In this document: positions 50,337 through 58,453 of the stretch, piece by piece | Layout of the letters: each line of letters opens with the position of its first letter | How positions within the stretch are numbered: the stretch's first letter is position 1 | Assembly (NCBI GenBank): GCA_008123405.1 | Contig: VSSA01000004.1 | Coordinates: 186,001-250,000 of the forward strand | DNA: 64,000 bases | Reading direction: 5' to 3' | Source: Nocardioides sp. BGMRC 2183 | Lineage (GTDB): Bacteria > Actinomycetota > Actinomycetes > Propionibacteriales > Nocardioidaceae | Made by a program: the position numbers and the translations under genes | Notes under the pieces: generated by a model | What the model saw: only the letters and a program-made list of their open reading frames with translations | What the model was told of the DNA's origin: nothing | The model's database searches: none

Positions 50337-50888
50337 GTGCTGACGATCCGGCGGGAGCCGCGCGACGTGCCCCGCGTGGCCGCTGCGCTGGCGACCGTGG
50401 AGACGGTCGCGGCCCTGGCGATCGCGCACACGGCTGCGGGCGGCACACCGCCGAGCCTCGCGTTGCTGCTGATCTTCGCCGTCCTGGTGTACGGCGCCGG
50501 TCTGGTCGTGCTGTGCCGCCGTCTGCCGATCCGGTACGTCGTCCCCGGCCTGATCCTCGCCCAGGTCCTGCTGCACGGATGGCTGAACGCGCTGGCCCCG
50601 GCCGAGCATGCCGCGCACGCCGCGATGGACAGCGCCGCCGCACCGTTCGGCCTGACCTGGACGATGCTCCTGGCCCACACGGTCGCCGGGGCGAGCGCCG
50701 CGCTGAGCTGGTGGCTGCGTCGCCGGAGCGTCGCCGTCCTGGTGCGTTGGTCGCAGCCGGTCGCGGTGGGCCCGCAGGTGCGTCACCGTGCCCGGACGCG
50801 GGGGCCGGAGCGTCCGGTGGCCGAGCTGCTGCAGGTCGCTCTCGCGCCGACCCGCGGGCCACCGGGTGCCGCGCTGCTGCCGAGCTGA
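50337..50888 (+). CDS. Small four-helix membrane protein of unknown function
   Basis: A 183-residue protein I do not recognise. Four hydrophobic segments (about 14-34, 40-58, 66-86, 104-126) are followed by an arginine-rich cytosolic tail. Histidines occur near the membrane (QVLLHGWLN, AEHAAHAAMD, LLAHTVAGASAALSWWL), a pattern reminiscent of small metal-associated membrane proteins that accompany YcnI and CopCD genes, but no motif proves it. The GTG is placed by the leaderless hexamer. It lies 94 nt upstream of ycnI on the same strand. Confidence 0.65.
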   Translation: MLTIRREPRDVPRVAAALATVETVAALAIAHTAAGGTPPSLALLLIFAVLVYGAGLVVLCRRLPIRYVVPGLILAQVLLHGWLNALAPAEHAAHAAMDSAAAPFGLTWTMLLAHTVAGASAALSWWLRRRSVAVLVRWSQPVAVGPQVRHRARTRGPERPVAELLQVALAPTRGPPGAALLPS

Positions 50889-50982
50889 GCCCTCTTCGAA
50901 CGTGTCGGGAGTGCTGTCGGTGGCGCGCGCCTCCGCCCTCTTCCACAACGTTCACGGACCGAGAGGTCCGGAAAGGCTCGTC

Positions 50983-51714
50983 ATGTCTCTTCGTCGTACC
51001 CTCCTGCCGATCGGCGCCACCGGCGCCGCCACCGCCATCCTCGCCCTCGCGGTGACCCCGGTCGCCTCCGCCCACGTCGGCGTCACCCCCAGCGACACCG
51101 GGGCCGGTGCCTATACCGTCCTCACCTTCAGCGTCCCGCACGGCTGCGATGGGTCGCCGACCACCGAGGTCGCGATCCAGATGCCGGAGGAGGTCCCCGC
51201 GGTGACCCCGACACGCAACTCCTTCTACACGGTCGAGACGAAGGTGGAGACGCTGGACGAGCCGATCACCGACGCCCACGGCAACGAGATCACCGAGCGG
51301 GTCGCCCAGGTCGTCTACACCGCCAAGACGCCGCTGCCCGACGGCGAGCGGGACACCCTCGAGCTCTCGCTGCAGTTGCCTGACGCCGCTGGTGAGACCA
51401 TCGCGTTCCCGGTGATCCAGACCTGCGTGAAGGGCGAGACCGGGTGGACCGAGGTCGCTGCGGACGGCGGCTCGGAGGACGACCTCGAGCACCCGGCGCC
51501 GACCGTCACGATCACCGAAGCGGCCGAGGACGGCCACGGCGCCGAGGCGGCTGCCGACGAGTCGGCGGACGAGGGCGCCGAGGCCGCGTCCGATGCCGAC
51601 TCCGACAGCGACTCCGACGGTGGCAACGGGCTCGCCATCGCCGGCCTGGTCGCCGGCGTGCTCGGCATCGTGGTCGGCGGCGTTGCATTGGCACGCACCG
51701 GCTCGAAGGGCTGA
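50983..51714 (+). CDS. ycnI: YcnI/DUF1775 copper-binding protein
   Basis: A 243-residue secreted, membrane-anchored protein. A signal peptide (about 1-30) ends in VASA, so the mature chain would begin with H31 (HVGVTPSDT), the N-terminal histidine that binds copper in YcnI. The DUF1775 domain follows (TVLTFSVPHGCDG, EVAIQMPEEV, FPVIQTCVKGETGW). An acidic linker of alanine, glutamate and serine-aspartate repeats leads to a C-terminal membrane helix (about 217-238). GAAAGG precedes the ATG. CopCD starts 9 nt downstream. Confidence 0.9.
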   Translation: MSLRRTLLPIGATGAATAILALAVTPVASAHVGVTPSDTGAGAYTVLTFSVPHGCDGSPTTEVAIQMPEEVPAVTPTRNSFYTVETKVETLDEPITDAHGNEITERVAQVVYTAKTPLPDGERDTLELSLQLPDAAGETIAFPVIQTCVKGETGWTEVAADGGSEDDLEHPAPTVTITEAAEDGHGAEAAADESADEGAEAASDADSDSDSDGGNGLAIAGLVAGVLGIVVGGVALARTGSKG

Positions 51715-51723
51715 CCTCGGCTG

Positions 51724-53373
51724 GTGCGCCGGCTCGGGATACACGCTCTGGTCGTGCTGATCGCCCTGTTCGGGGTGGTCGGCACGGCCGGGCCTGCGTC
51801 GGCGCACGCCACCCTGGTCTCCTCGGACCCGGCTGAGGGCGCGGTCCTCGACGAGGCGCCGGGTGAGGTCCGGTTCACCTTCGACGAGCCGGTCGCACTC
51901 GTGCCGGACGGGGTTGCCGTCTTCGATGCCGCGGGGGAGCCCGTCGAGGCCGACGACGCCGCCGCCCGTGACGACGAGCTGGTCGTCGATCTTCCCGACG
52001 ATCTGGCCGACGGCACCTACGTGGTCACCTGGCGGATCGTCTCCGCCGACGGCCACCCAGTCGCGGGCTCGCTCACCTTCCACATCGGGGCGCCGAGCGA
52101 GACCGTCGTGCCGCCCCAGGTCGATGACGCGTCGGCCGATCCGTGGGTGGAGACGGCACGTGCCGTCGTCGCGGCGATCAACTACCTGAGCCTGCTGCTG
52201 GCCGGCGGGCTGCTGCTGTTCGCCGGCCGGGCGACGGCCGGTATCCGGCTGCTGCCCGAGGTCCGCGGCCGGCTGCGCCGGGTGCTGCGCGGCGCGGCCG
52301 TGATCGGCGTGGCCAGTGCGCTGCTGGCGGTGCCGCTGGTCGGCGCCTACCAGCTCGGCCTGGGCCTGGACGGGCTCGTCGACCCCGCGATCTGGGAGCT
52401 GTCCTTGATCCGCGAGGACCTTGTCGTCCTCGTCCTCCAGGCAGTGGGTCTCGGTGCCGCCGCCCTGGCCGCGGGTCGGGTGGCGGCCGGAGGTTCCCCG
52501 CTCGCGGTCGAGCTGGTGGCCGCCCTGGCGGTGATCTCTCCGGCGCTGGTCGGCCACTCGCGGGCCTACGAGCCGACCACGCTCCTGGTGCTCACCGACG
52601 CGCTGCACCTGCTCGCCGGTGCGACCTGGCTCGGCGGCCTTGTCGGTCTGGCCCTGGTGCTCGGGTCCGTCCGCGGACGAGCGCGGGACGCGGCCGTCGT
52701 ACTTGCTCGCTTCTCGACGATCGCCGCCGGTCTGCTGCTGGTCCTCGCCGTCACCGGAACCCTGCTCGGCTGGCGGATCCTCGGCTCGTGGTCCGGTCTG
52801 GTGGAGACGACGTACGGCCGACTGCTGCTGGTCAAGCTCGGCATCGCCGGCCTGGTCGCGCTGGTGGCGGCCTGGAACAGGCTTCGCCTGCTGCCGGGGG
52901 TCTCGGTGGTCGGCCACGATCAACAGCGCCGCGCCGTGGACCGGGTACGACGCGCCGTCGCCGTCGAAGCGCTCGGACTCGTCGCCGTGCTCGGTGTGAC
53001 CGGGTTCCTGGTCGAGAAGTCTCCGAGCGCGGAGTCCGCGGCCCCGCCGGCAGCCAGCACCGATGTGGTCACCGGCGTCGCCGACGACTACCGGGTGCTC
53101 GCCGTCCTCGACGAGACCGATGGACGCCAGCGGCAGGTGAGCGTGCAGATCCAGGACGAGACCGGGGAGCCGGTCGACCTCTACCAGGCGCCGACACTGG
53201 AGGTCTCCGCGCCCGGCATCGATCTGGGCGAGATCCCGCTGGTGCCGTCGGGAGCGGGGACCTACCTCGCCGACCTGGTCTTCCCGCGCGACGGCACCTG
53301 GCAGCTGCAGGTCGGCGTGCGCATCGACGAGTTCACCAACCCGGTCACCACACTCGAGGTCGAGGTGGGCTAA
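51724..53373 (+). CDS. CopC-CopD fusion with a C-terminal YtkA-like domain
   Basis: A 549-residue copper-handling protein. A signal segment ends in GPASA, leaving H28 (HATLVSSDPAEG) as the mature N-terminus, the copper ligand of CopC; ADGHPVAGSLTFHIG supplies the other CopC ligands. Eight or so helices of the CopD domain follow (about 140-430), with HSRAYEPTTLLVLTDALHLLAGATW carrying its histidines. A last helix leads to an outer beta domain (about 450-549) similar to YtkA/FixH-like domains. Directly follows ycnI, a common arrangement for copper acquisition. Confidence 0.88.
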   Translation: MRRLGIHALVVLIALFGVVGTAGPASAHATLVSSDPAEGAVLDEAPGEVRFTFDEPVALVPDGVAVFDAAGEPVEADDAAARDDELVVDLPDDLADGTYVVTWRIVSADGHPVAGSLTFHIGAPSETVVPPQVDDASADPWVETARAVVAAINYLSLLLAGGLLLFAGRATAGIRLLPEVRGRLRRVLRGAAVIGVASALLAVPLVGAYQLGLGLDGLVDPAIWELSLIREDLVVLVLQAVGLGAAALAAGRVAAGGSPLAVELVAALAVISPALVGHSRAYEPTTLLVLTDALHLLAGATWLGGLVGLALVLGSVRGRARDAAVVLARFSTIAAGLLLVLAVTGTLLGWRILGSWSGLVETTYGRLLLVKLGIAGLVALVAAWNRLRLLPGVSVVGHDQQRRAVDRVRRAVAVEALGLVAVLGVTGFLVEKSPSAESAAPPAASTDVVTGVADDYRVLAVLDETDGRQRQVSVQIQDETGEPVDLYQAPTLEVSAPGIDLGEIPLVPSGAGTYLADLVFPRDGTWQLQVGVRIDEFTNPVTTLEVEVG

Positions 53374-53388
53374 GCCTGGATCCAGGCT
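53373..53388. terminator. Palindrome between convergent genes
   Basis: AGCCTGGA and TCCAGGCT form a perfect 16-bp palindrome that starts at the last base of the CopCD stop codon; it lies 14 nt from the end of the convergent lipoprotein gene and can act for both. Confidence 0.5.
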
Positions 53389-53402
53389 AAGAGGTTGCGG
53401 GC

Positions 53403-54296
53403 TCAGCCCTCGCTGACCTCGACCACCACCGGCACGGTGTGCAGGAACCCCTCCACGCGCGTCTGCACGAAGAACCGGTAGGAGCCGGGCTCGGAGAACG
53501 TCGTGTGGAAGGTGAGCCGGGTGCCGTCCTCGGTCGTCTCCGGTTCGCCGTAGGGGTGCACATGGACGAAGCCGCTCGCGTCGGTGTCCTGCAGCGGGAA
53601 GCCGGTCAGGTGGGCGGACGTGCCCAGATAGCTCCCCAGCTGCACGGGGGCGCCGTTGAGGTCGCTGATCAGGATCTGCAGCCGGCCGTCGTCGCTCACC
53701 TCGCCGGTCCCTTCGACGGTGGCCCGCACCACGCCGTCCTGGCCGGCACCGGGCTCGGATTCCTCGGTGGGGAACTCACGGGGTCGGCCCGGCACGGCCG
53801 CGTCGGCGCCCAGGGCGACCGGGCGTCCGGCGGCCGTCGGGACGAACTCGGCCAGCACCCGGTAGTCACCGGGGGAAGTGAGGTCGACGCGTGTGCGCCA
53901 GGTGCCGTCGGCGCCCTGGACCGGGTGCAGGTGACGGAAGACCTCCAGGTCGTCGCGGACGACGTAGAGGTGGAGCAGCTTGGTCTGCTCCTCGGTGTAG
54001 TCGGTCACCGGCTCACCGTCGCGACCGAGGATCCGGAAGGAGACCTCTCCGGGGCCGTCGCCACTGGTCGGTATCCGCACGTCGGTCATCCGATAGCCGC
54101 CCGCGGCAGCCGTGCTGCCATCGCCGATCGGCTCGGCGTCGGTCTCACCGGGAGCGTGGGTGTGACCGGCGCCGTCTTCGGGCGGCTCCAGCACCAGGCG
54201 GTCCGGGTCGCGCGGGGGCTCCTCGCCGGTGCACCCGGCGAGCGATCCGAGAAGGAGGCCGAGGAGAGCCGCGGCCGGAGCGATCGGGCGGGTCAC
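53403..54296 (-). CDS. Histidine-rich lipoprotein, probable metal binding
   Basis: A 297-residue lipoprotein with the lipobox SLAGC (C22). Two similar beta domains follow: the first has KLLHLYVVRDDLEVFRHLHP, the second SAHLTGF and FVHVHPYG, then TFSEPGSYRFFVQTRVEGFLHTV. The HTHAP, HLHP and HVHP clusters suggest metal coordination. I know similar secreted proteins next to copper genes but no established function. The GTG overlaps the stop of the ChaA-type gene by 4 nt, so the two are co-translated and may work on the same ion. Confidence 0.75.
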   Translation of the reverse strand: MTRPIAPAAALLGLLLGSLAGCTGEEPPRDPDRLVLEPPEDGAGHTHAPGETDAEPIGDGSTAAAGGYRMTDVRIPTSGDGPGEVSFRILGRDGEPVTDYTEEQTKLLHLYVVRDDLEVFRHLHPVQGADGTWRTRVDLTSPGDYRVLAEFVPTAAGRPVALGADAAVPGRPREFPTEESEPGAGQDGVVRATVEGTGEVSDDGRLQILISDLNGAPVQLGSYLGTSAHLTGFPLQDTDASGFVHVHPYGEPETTEDGTRLTFHTTFSEPGSYRFFVQTRVEGFLHTVPVVVEVSEG

Positions 54297-55411
54297 GGCG
54301 AGATGGTGAGGAACAGGAACGCGGCGAGCAGCACCAGGTGCACGGCGCCGTTCATGGGCTTCGCGCGGCCGGGGACGACGGTCAGCACGCTGACCACCGC
54401 CGAGAGGGTCAGCAGCACCAACTGGACCGGGTCGAGGCCGAGAGCCAGCTCGCCGGGGAGCCAGATCGAGGCCACTGCGATGGCGGGGATGGTCAGGCCG
54501 ATCGAGGCCATCGCCGAGCCGTAGCCCAAGTTGAGGGAGATCTGCACCCGGTCCCGCAGGGCGGCACGGACCGCGGCGATGGTCTCGGGCGCCAGCACGA
54601 GGAGGGCGATGGAGACACCCACCACCGCATGCGGGAGGTCGAGCCAGTCCACGACGTCCTCGATCGCGTAGGACTCCACCTTCGCCAGACCCACCACGGT
54701 CACCAGCGCGACGGCCAGCAGGCAGAGGCTGATCATCGCCTCACGTCCGGTCGGCGGGTCGGCGTGCCCGTCGCCGTCGAGGTCGGCCGGGTCGGTGCCA
54801 CGGGCAGGGGACCCGGTCTTGACCGGTAGGAAGAAGTCGCGGTGGCGGACGGTCTGGGTGAAGACGAACCCGCCGTAGAGCACCAGCGAGGCGACCGCGG
54901 CGAACGCCAGCTGGGACCCGGTGAAGACAGGGCCGATGGCCCCGGTGGTGAAGGTCGGCACCACCAGCGTGAGACCGGCAAGGGAGACCACCGTGGCCAG
55001 CGCGGACCCGGTGCCCTCGGGGTTGAACTCCGCGAGGTGGTGTTTGATCGCCCCCACCACCAACGCGATACCGACGATGCCGTTGAGCGTGATCATCACC
55101 GCGGCGAACACGGTGTCCCTGGCCAAGGTGGCCGTATCCCCATCACTGGAGACCATCAGGGTGACGATCAGGCCCACCTCGATCACCGTCACCGCGACCG
55201 CGAGCAGCAGCGATCCGAACGGCTCGCCCACCCGGTGTGCCACCACCTCTGCATGGTGCACGGCAGCGAGCACCGCTGCGATCAGGGCGATCGCGACCAC
55301 GCTGCTGCCGAGCAGTCCAGGCTGCGTGCCCCAGGCGAAGACGAGGACGATCGCACCGAGGAGGGGAGTGGCGACCGTCCATCCGAACCGGCCGGACGTG
55401 GTCGCGCTCAT
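54293..55411 (-). CDS. chaA: Calcium/proton (cation/proton) antiporter, ChaA family
   Basis: A 372-residue polytopic antiporter. The two CaCA-type repeats are visible as GEPFGSLLLAVAVTVIEVGLI (first alpha repeat, with the essential glutamate) and AVVGVSIALLVLAPETIAAVRAA (second, with PET). About eleven helices; an acidic loop near 225-240 (TDPADLDGDGHADPP) lies between the halves. The ATG at 55411 has TAGGAT 7 nt upstream. Exports Ca2+ or Na+/K+ in exchange for protons in characterised members. Confidence 0.88.
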   Translation of the reverse strand: MSATTSGRFGWTVATPLLGAIVLVFAWGTQPGLLGSSVVAIALIAAVLAAVHHAEVVAHRVGEPFGSLLLAVAVTVIEVGLIVTLMVSSDGDTATLARDTVFAAVMITLNGIVGIALVVGAIKHHLAEFNPEGTGSALATVVSLAGLTLVVPTFTTGAIGPVFTGSQLAFAAVASLVLYGGFVFTQTVRHRDFFLPVKTGSPARGTDPADLDGDGHADPPTGREAMISLCLLAVALVTVVGLAKVESYAIEDVVDWLDLPHAVVGVSIALLVLAPETIAAVRAALRDRVQISLNLGYGSAMASIGLTIPAIAVASIWLPGELALGLDPVQLVLLTLSAVVSVLTVVPGRAKPMNGAVHLVLLAAFLFLTISP

Positions 55412-55418
55412 GCGCAGA

Positions 55419-55424
55419 ATCCTA
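55419..55424 (-). promoter_or_regulatory. Leaderless -10 element for the chaA-type gene
   Basis: Minus-strand TAGGAT ends 7 nt before the ATG at 55411. Confidence 0.45.
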
Positions 55425-55513
55425 CGGGTGTGGCCCATGCCGGCCCTCGCCGGGCGGCACCGCCGGACGACCTCCCCGGCTCCCGCGAACGGGCCATCCA
55501 CGGCCCCGGCGAC

Positions 55514-55519
55514 TACCCT
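55514..55519 (+). promoter_or_regulatory. Leaderless -10 element for the radical SAM gene
   Basis: TACCCT ends 7 nt before the ATG at 55527 and rules out the long open frame upstream as coding. Confidence 0.45.
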
Positions 55520-55526
55520 GGATGCC

Positions 55527-57521
55527 ATGTCCAGCCAGCCCCTTGAGCAGCCCGTGGGGGAGACGGTCGAGTCCGTCTTCGCCCGTCTCGAACCGCACCT
55601 GCTGACGGTCTCCAAGCCGATCCAGTACGTCGGCGGCGAGCTCAACTCGACGGTCAAGGAGTGGGACTGCGGCGCGGCAGGCGAGCACGGCGTCACCGTC
55701 CGGTGGGCACTGATGTACCCCGACGCCTACGAGGTCGGCCTGCCCAACCAGGGAGTGCAGATCCTCTACGAGGTGCTCAACGAACGGGATTGGATCGTCG
55801 CTGAGCGCACCTATGCGGTGTGGCCGGACATGGAGCAGGTGCTGCGCACCGAGCAGATCCCCCAGTTCACCGTCGATGCGCACCGCCCCGTGGCTGCGTT
55901 CGACCTGTTCGGTCTCTCCTTCTCCACCGAGCTCGGCTACACCAACATGCTCAACGCGCTCGACCTGGCCGGGATCCCGATCCACGCCCGCGAGCGCACC
56001 GAGGATCACCCGATCGTGCTCGCCGGGGGCCATGCCGCCTTCAACCCGGAGCCGATCGCCGACTTCGTCGACGCCGCGGTCCTCGGTGACGGCGAGGAGG
56101 TCGTGCTCAAGATCTCCGAGCTGGTGCGGGAGTGGAAGCAGCAGGGCCGGCCCGGTGGGCGGGCCGAGGTGCTGCGCCGGCTGGCGGCCTCCGGGGCGGT
56201 CTATGTGCCGGCGTTCTACGACGTCACCTATGCCGCGGACGGGGCGATCGCGGGCGTCGTACCGAACCATCCGGACGCGCCAGAGCGGGTCCGCAAGCAC
56301 ACGCTGATGGATCTGGACGCCTGGCCCTACCCGGCCAACCCGCTGGTGCCGCTCGCCGAGACGGTGCACGAGCGGTTCAGTGTCGAGATCTTCCGCGGCT
56401 GCACCCGCGGCTGTCGGTTCTGCCAGGCCGGGATGATCACCCGTCCGGTGCGTGAGCGGTCGATCGAGACCATCGGCGACATGGTGGAGAACGGGGTCCG
56501 CAAGTCCGGCTTCGAGGAGGTGGGTCTGCTCTCCCTCTCCAGCGCGGACCACACCGAGATCGGGGACGTGGCCAAGGGCCTGGCCGACCGTTACGAGGGA
56601 TCGAACGTCTCGCTCTCCCTCCCCTCGACGCGGGTCGACGCCTTCAACATCACCCTGGCCAACGAGTTCTCCCGCAACGGTCGCCGCTCGGGGTTGACCT
56701 TCGCCCCCGAGGGCGGCAGTGAGCGGATGCGCGCGGTGATCAACAAGATGGTCACCGAGGAGGACCTGATCCGCACCGTCGCGACGGCGTACTCACACGG
56801 TTGGCGGCAGGTGAAGCTCTACTTCATGTGCGGCCTGCCCACCGAGACCGACGAGGACGTGCTGCAGATCGCCGAGCTGGCCAAGCGAGTGATCGCCAAG
56901 GGCCGCGAGGTCTCTGGTCGCAACGACATCCGCTGCACCGTCTCGATCGGCGGGTTCGTGCCCAAGCCGCACACGCCGTTCCAGTGGGCCTCGCAGCTCG
57001 ACGTGGAGACCACCGACGAGCGGCTCGCGCTGCTGCGCGACAGCGTCCGTGCGGACAAGAAGTTCGGCCGTGCGATCGGCTTCCGGTACCACGACGGCAA
57101 GCCCGGGATCATCGAGGGACTGCTCTCCCGCGGCGACCGCCGGGTCGGCGCGATCATCGAGCAGGTGTGGCGTGACGGCGGCCGCTTCGACGGCTGGAGC
57201 GAGCACTTCTCCTACGACCGGTGGATCGCCTCGGCCGAGCAGGCACTGGCCGGCACCGGCGTCGACCTCGAGTGGTTCACCACCCGCGAGCGCGAGTACG
57301 ACGAGATCCTCCCCTGGGACCACCTCGACTCCGGCCTCGACAAGGACTGGCTGTGGTCTGACTGGGAGGACGCCCTCGCCGTTGCCGACGGCTCCGCCGA
57401 CATCGAGGTCGAGGACTGCCGCTGGACCCCCTGCTACGACTGCGGCGTCTGTCCCGAGATGCAGACCGAGATCCAGATCGGCCCCACCGGCAAGAAGCTG
57501 CTGCCACTCTCCGTCGTCTGA
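55527..57521 (+). CDS. B12-binding-domain radical SAM protein, TIGR03960 family
   Basis: A 664-residue iron-sulfur protein. An N-terminal cobalamin-binding-like domain precedes the radical SAM core, whose cluster motif is FRGCTRGCRFCQAG (C292, C296, C299). GLLSLSSADH, LSLPSTRVDAF and TFAPEGGSERMR follow in the usual order; the C-terminus has WTPCYDCGVCPEMQ with three more cysteines. The substrate is unknown. It always occurs with the TIGR03936/DUF2344 gene (here at 59739) and near ribonuclease E/G, hinting at an RNA or ribosome-related modification. In this genome two unrelated genes separate the partners. Confidence 0.92.
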   Translation: MSSQPLEQPVGETVESVFARLEPHLLTVSKPIQYVGGELNSTVKEWDCGAAGEHGVTVRWALMYPDAYEVGLPNQGVQILYEVLNERDWIVAERTYAVWPDMEQVLRTEQIPQFTVDAHRPVAAFDLFGLSFSTELGYTNMLNALDLAGIPIHARERTEDHPIVLAGGHAAFNPEPIADFVDAAVLGDGEEVVLKISELVREWKQQGRPGGRAEVLRRLAASGAVYVPAFYDVTYAADGAIAGVVPNHPDAPERVRKHTLMDLDAWPYPANPLVPLAETVHERFSVEIFRGCTRGCRFCQAGMITRPVRERSIETIGDMVENGVRKSGFEEVGLLSLSSADHTEIGDVAKGLADRYEGSNVSLSLPSTRVDAFNITLANEFSRNGRRSGLTFAPEGGSERMRAVINKMVTEEDLIRTVATAYSHGWRQVKLYFMCGLPTETDEDVLQIAELAKRVIAKGREVSGRNDIRCTVSIGGFVPKPHTPFQWASQLDVETTDERLALLRDSVRADKKFGRAIGFRYHDGKPGIIEGLLSRGDRRVGAIIEQVWRDGGRFDGWSEHFSYDRWIASAEQALAGTGVDLEWFTTREREYDEILPWDHLDSGLDKDWLWSDWEDALAVADGSADIEVEDCRWTPCYDCGVCPEMQTEIQIGPTGKKLLPLSVV

Positions 57522-57526
57522 GAGTT

Positions 57527-57682
57527 GAATTGTTCGTTGGGGCCCCTCGAACTGTTCGTTCGGGCCCCTCGAATTGTTCGTTGGGGCCCCTCGAATCGTT
57601 CGTTCGGGCCCCTCGAATCGTTCGTTGGGACACGTGAGGGCCCGAAGGGCTGACTCGAGGGGGCCCGAGAGGCCGACTCAAC
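57527..57682. repeat. Convergent-junction tandem repeat with 22-bp period and GGGCCC cores
   Basis: Four 22-bp units (57527-57548, 57549-57570, 57571-57592, 57593-57614) and a degenerate fifth (57615-57636) share the pattern GAAT.GTTCGTT.GGGCCCCTC-like halves; alternate units match best. Two opposite-facing GAGGGCCCGA units follow (57636-57656 and 57657-57679). The array starts 5 nt after the radical SAM stop and ends 26 nt before the convergent DUF4190-type gene. It resembles 12815-12960 in period, core and location but has mostly direct rather than inverted layout. Confidence 0.8.
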
Positions 57683-57707
57683 TGACGGCCAGGGGATCAA
57701 CAGCGGG

Positions 57708-58406
57708 TCAGAGGATCGGCTCGCTGAGGTCGTCGCCCTCGACGTAGCAGACCAGGCGGTCGCCGGACTGGACGTCGTCGGGGTCCTGGATCATCGCGTT
57801 GTACTCCAGGTCGCCGTTGGCGTCGCTGAACTCCTGGATCGTGGTCTGGTCCTCGGCGGAGACGACCTGCGTGCAGTAGCCGGTCAGCTGGTCCGCGATG
57901 GCGTCGCGATTGTCGTCGGTGACGTCCTCGGTCCCGACGATCTCGCCGTCGTGGTCCTCGGTGCAGTCCTTCTTGATCATCGCGACCTCACCGTCTTCTT
58001 CGTCGATGTCGACGCACTGGCCGACCTCGGCGTTGCCAGGAGTGACCACCTGGTCGGCGACGAAGAAGACGATCGCGCCGACGCCGATCGCACCCACGAG
58101 GGTGACCGCACCGATGACGATGCCGGCGACCGACATCCAGCGTCCGCCGCGCTTGCCGTCCTTGGTGCGGGAGAGGCCCACGAACCCGAGGATCATGCCG
58201 ATCAGGCCGGTGCAGCAGAGCAGGCTCAGCACGAACGACGCGATCGACACCCCGTCGGTCGGCGGCTTCGCAGCGGGGGCGCCGAAACCGCTCGGGTCGG
58301 GCGAGTAGGGGGCACCGTACGGCTGGCCGTAGGGGTTCGATCCGCCCGACTGACCGTAGGGGTCGGACCCGCTCGGCGGGCCGTAGGGATTGTTGGGGTC
58401 GCTCAC
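57708..58406 (-). CDS. DUF4190-type membrane protein with an extracytoplasmic C-terminus
   Basis: A 232-residue protein. The first 45 residues are rich in proline, glycine, tyrosine and asparagine (repeats of DPYGQ/NPYGQP type), followed by a two-helix DUF4190 unit (VSIASFVLSLLCCTGLIGMILGFVGLSRTKDG and MSVAGIVIGAVTLVGAIGVGAIVFF). The outer domain (about 125-232) carries paired cysteines (GQCVDI, KKDCTEDHDGEIVG, GYCTQV, LVCYVEG) and resembles septum-formation/LppU-type domains. Function unknown. The GTG follows TAGGGT by 7 nt. Confidence 0.8.
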   Translation of the reverse strand: MSDPNNPYGPPSGSDPYGQSGGSNPYGQPYGAPYSPDPSGFGAPAAKPPTDGVSIASFVLSLLCCTGLIGMILGFVGLSRTKDGKRGGRWMSVAGIVIGAVTLVGAIGVGAIVFFVADQVVTPGNAEVGQCVDIDEEDGEVAMIKKDCTEDHDGEIVGTEDVTDDNRDAIADQLTGYCTQVVSAEDQTTIQEFSDANGDLEYNAMIQDPDDVQSGDRLVCYVEGDDLSEPIL

Positions 58407-58413
58407 GCGCAGC

Positions 58414-58419
58414 ACCCTA
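58414..58419 (-). promoter_or_regulatory. Leaderless -10 element for the DUF4190-type gene
   Basis: Minus-strand TAGGGT ends 7 nt before the GTG at 58406. Confidence 0.45.
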
Positions 58420-58441
58420 CGGGGATGTCGGCGGATGCCGC

Positions 58442-58447
58442 GACAAT
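58442..58447 (+). promoter_or_regulatory. Leaderless -10 element for the AlkX-like gene
   Basis: GACAAT ends 6 nt before the GTG at 58454; the divergent promoter is only 23 bp away. Confidence 0.35.
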
Positions 58448-58453
58448 GCCTCG

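Noticed and set aside
57527-57636. CRISPR array
   Set aside because: The 22-bp units are directly adjacent with no spacers, and no cas genes are near.
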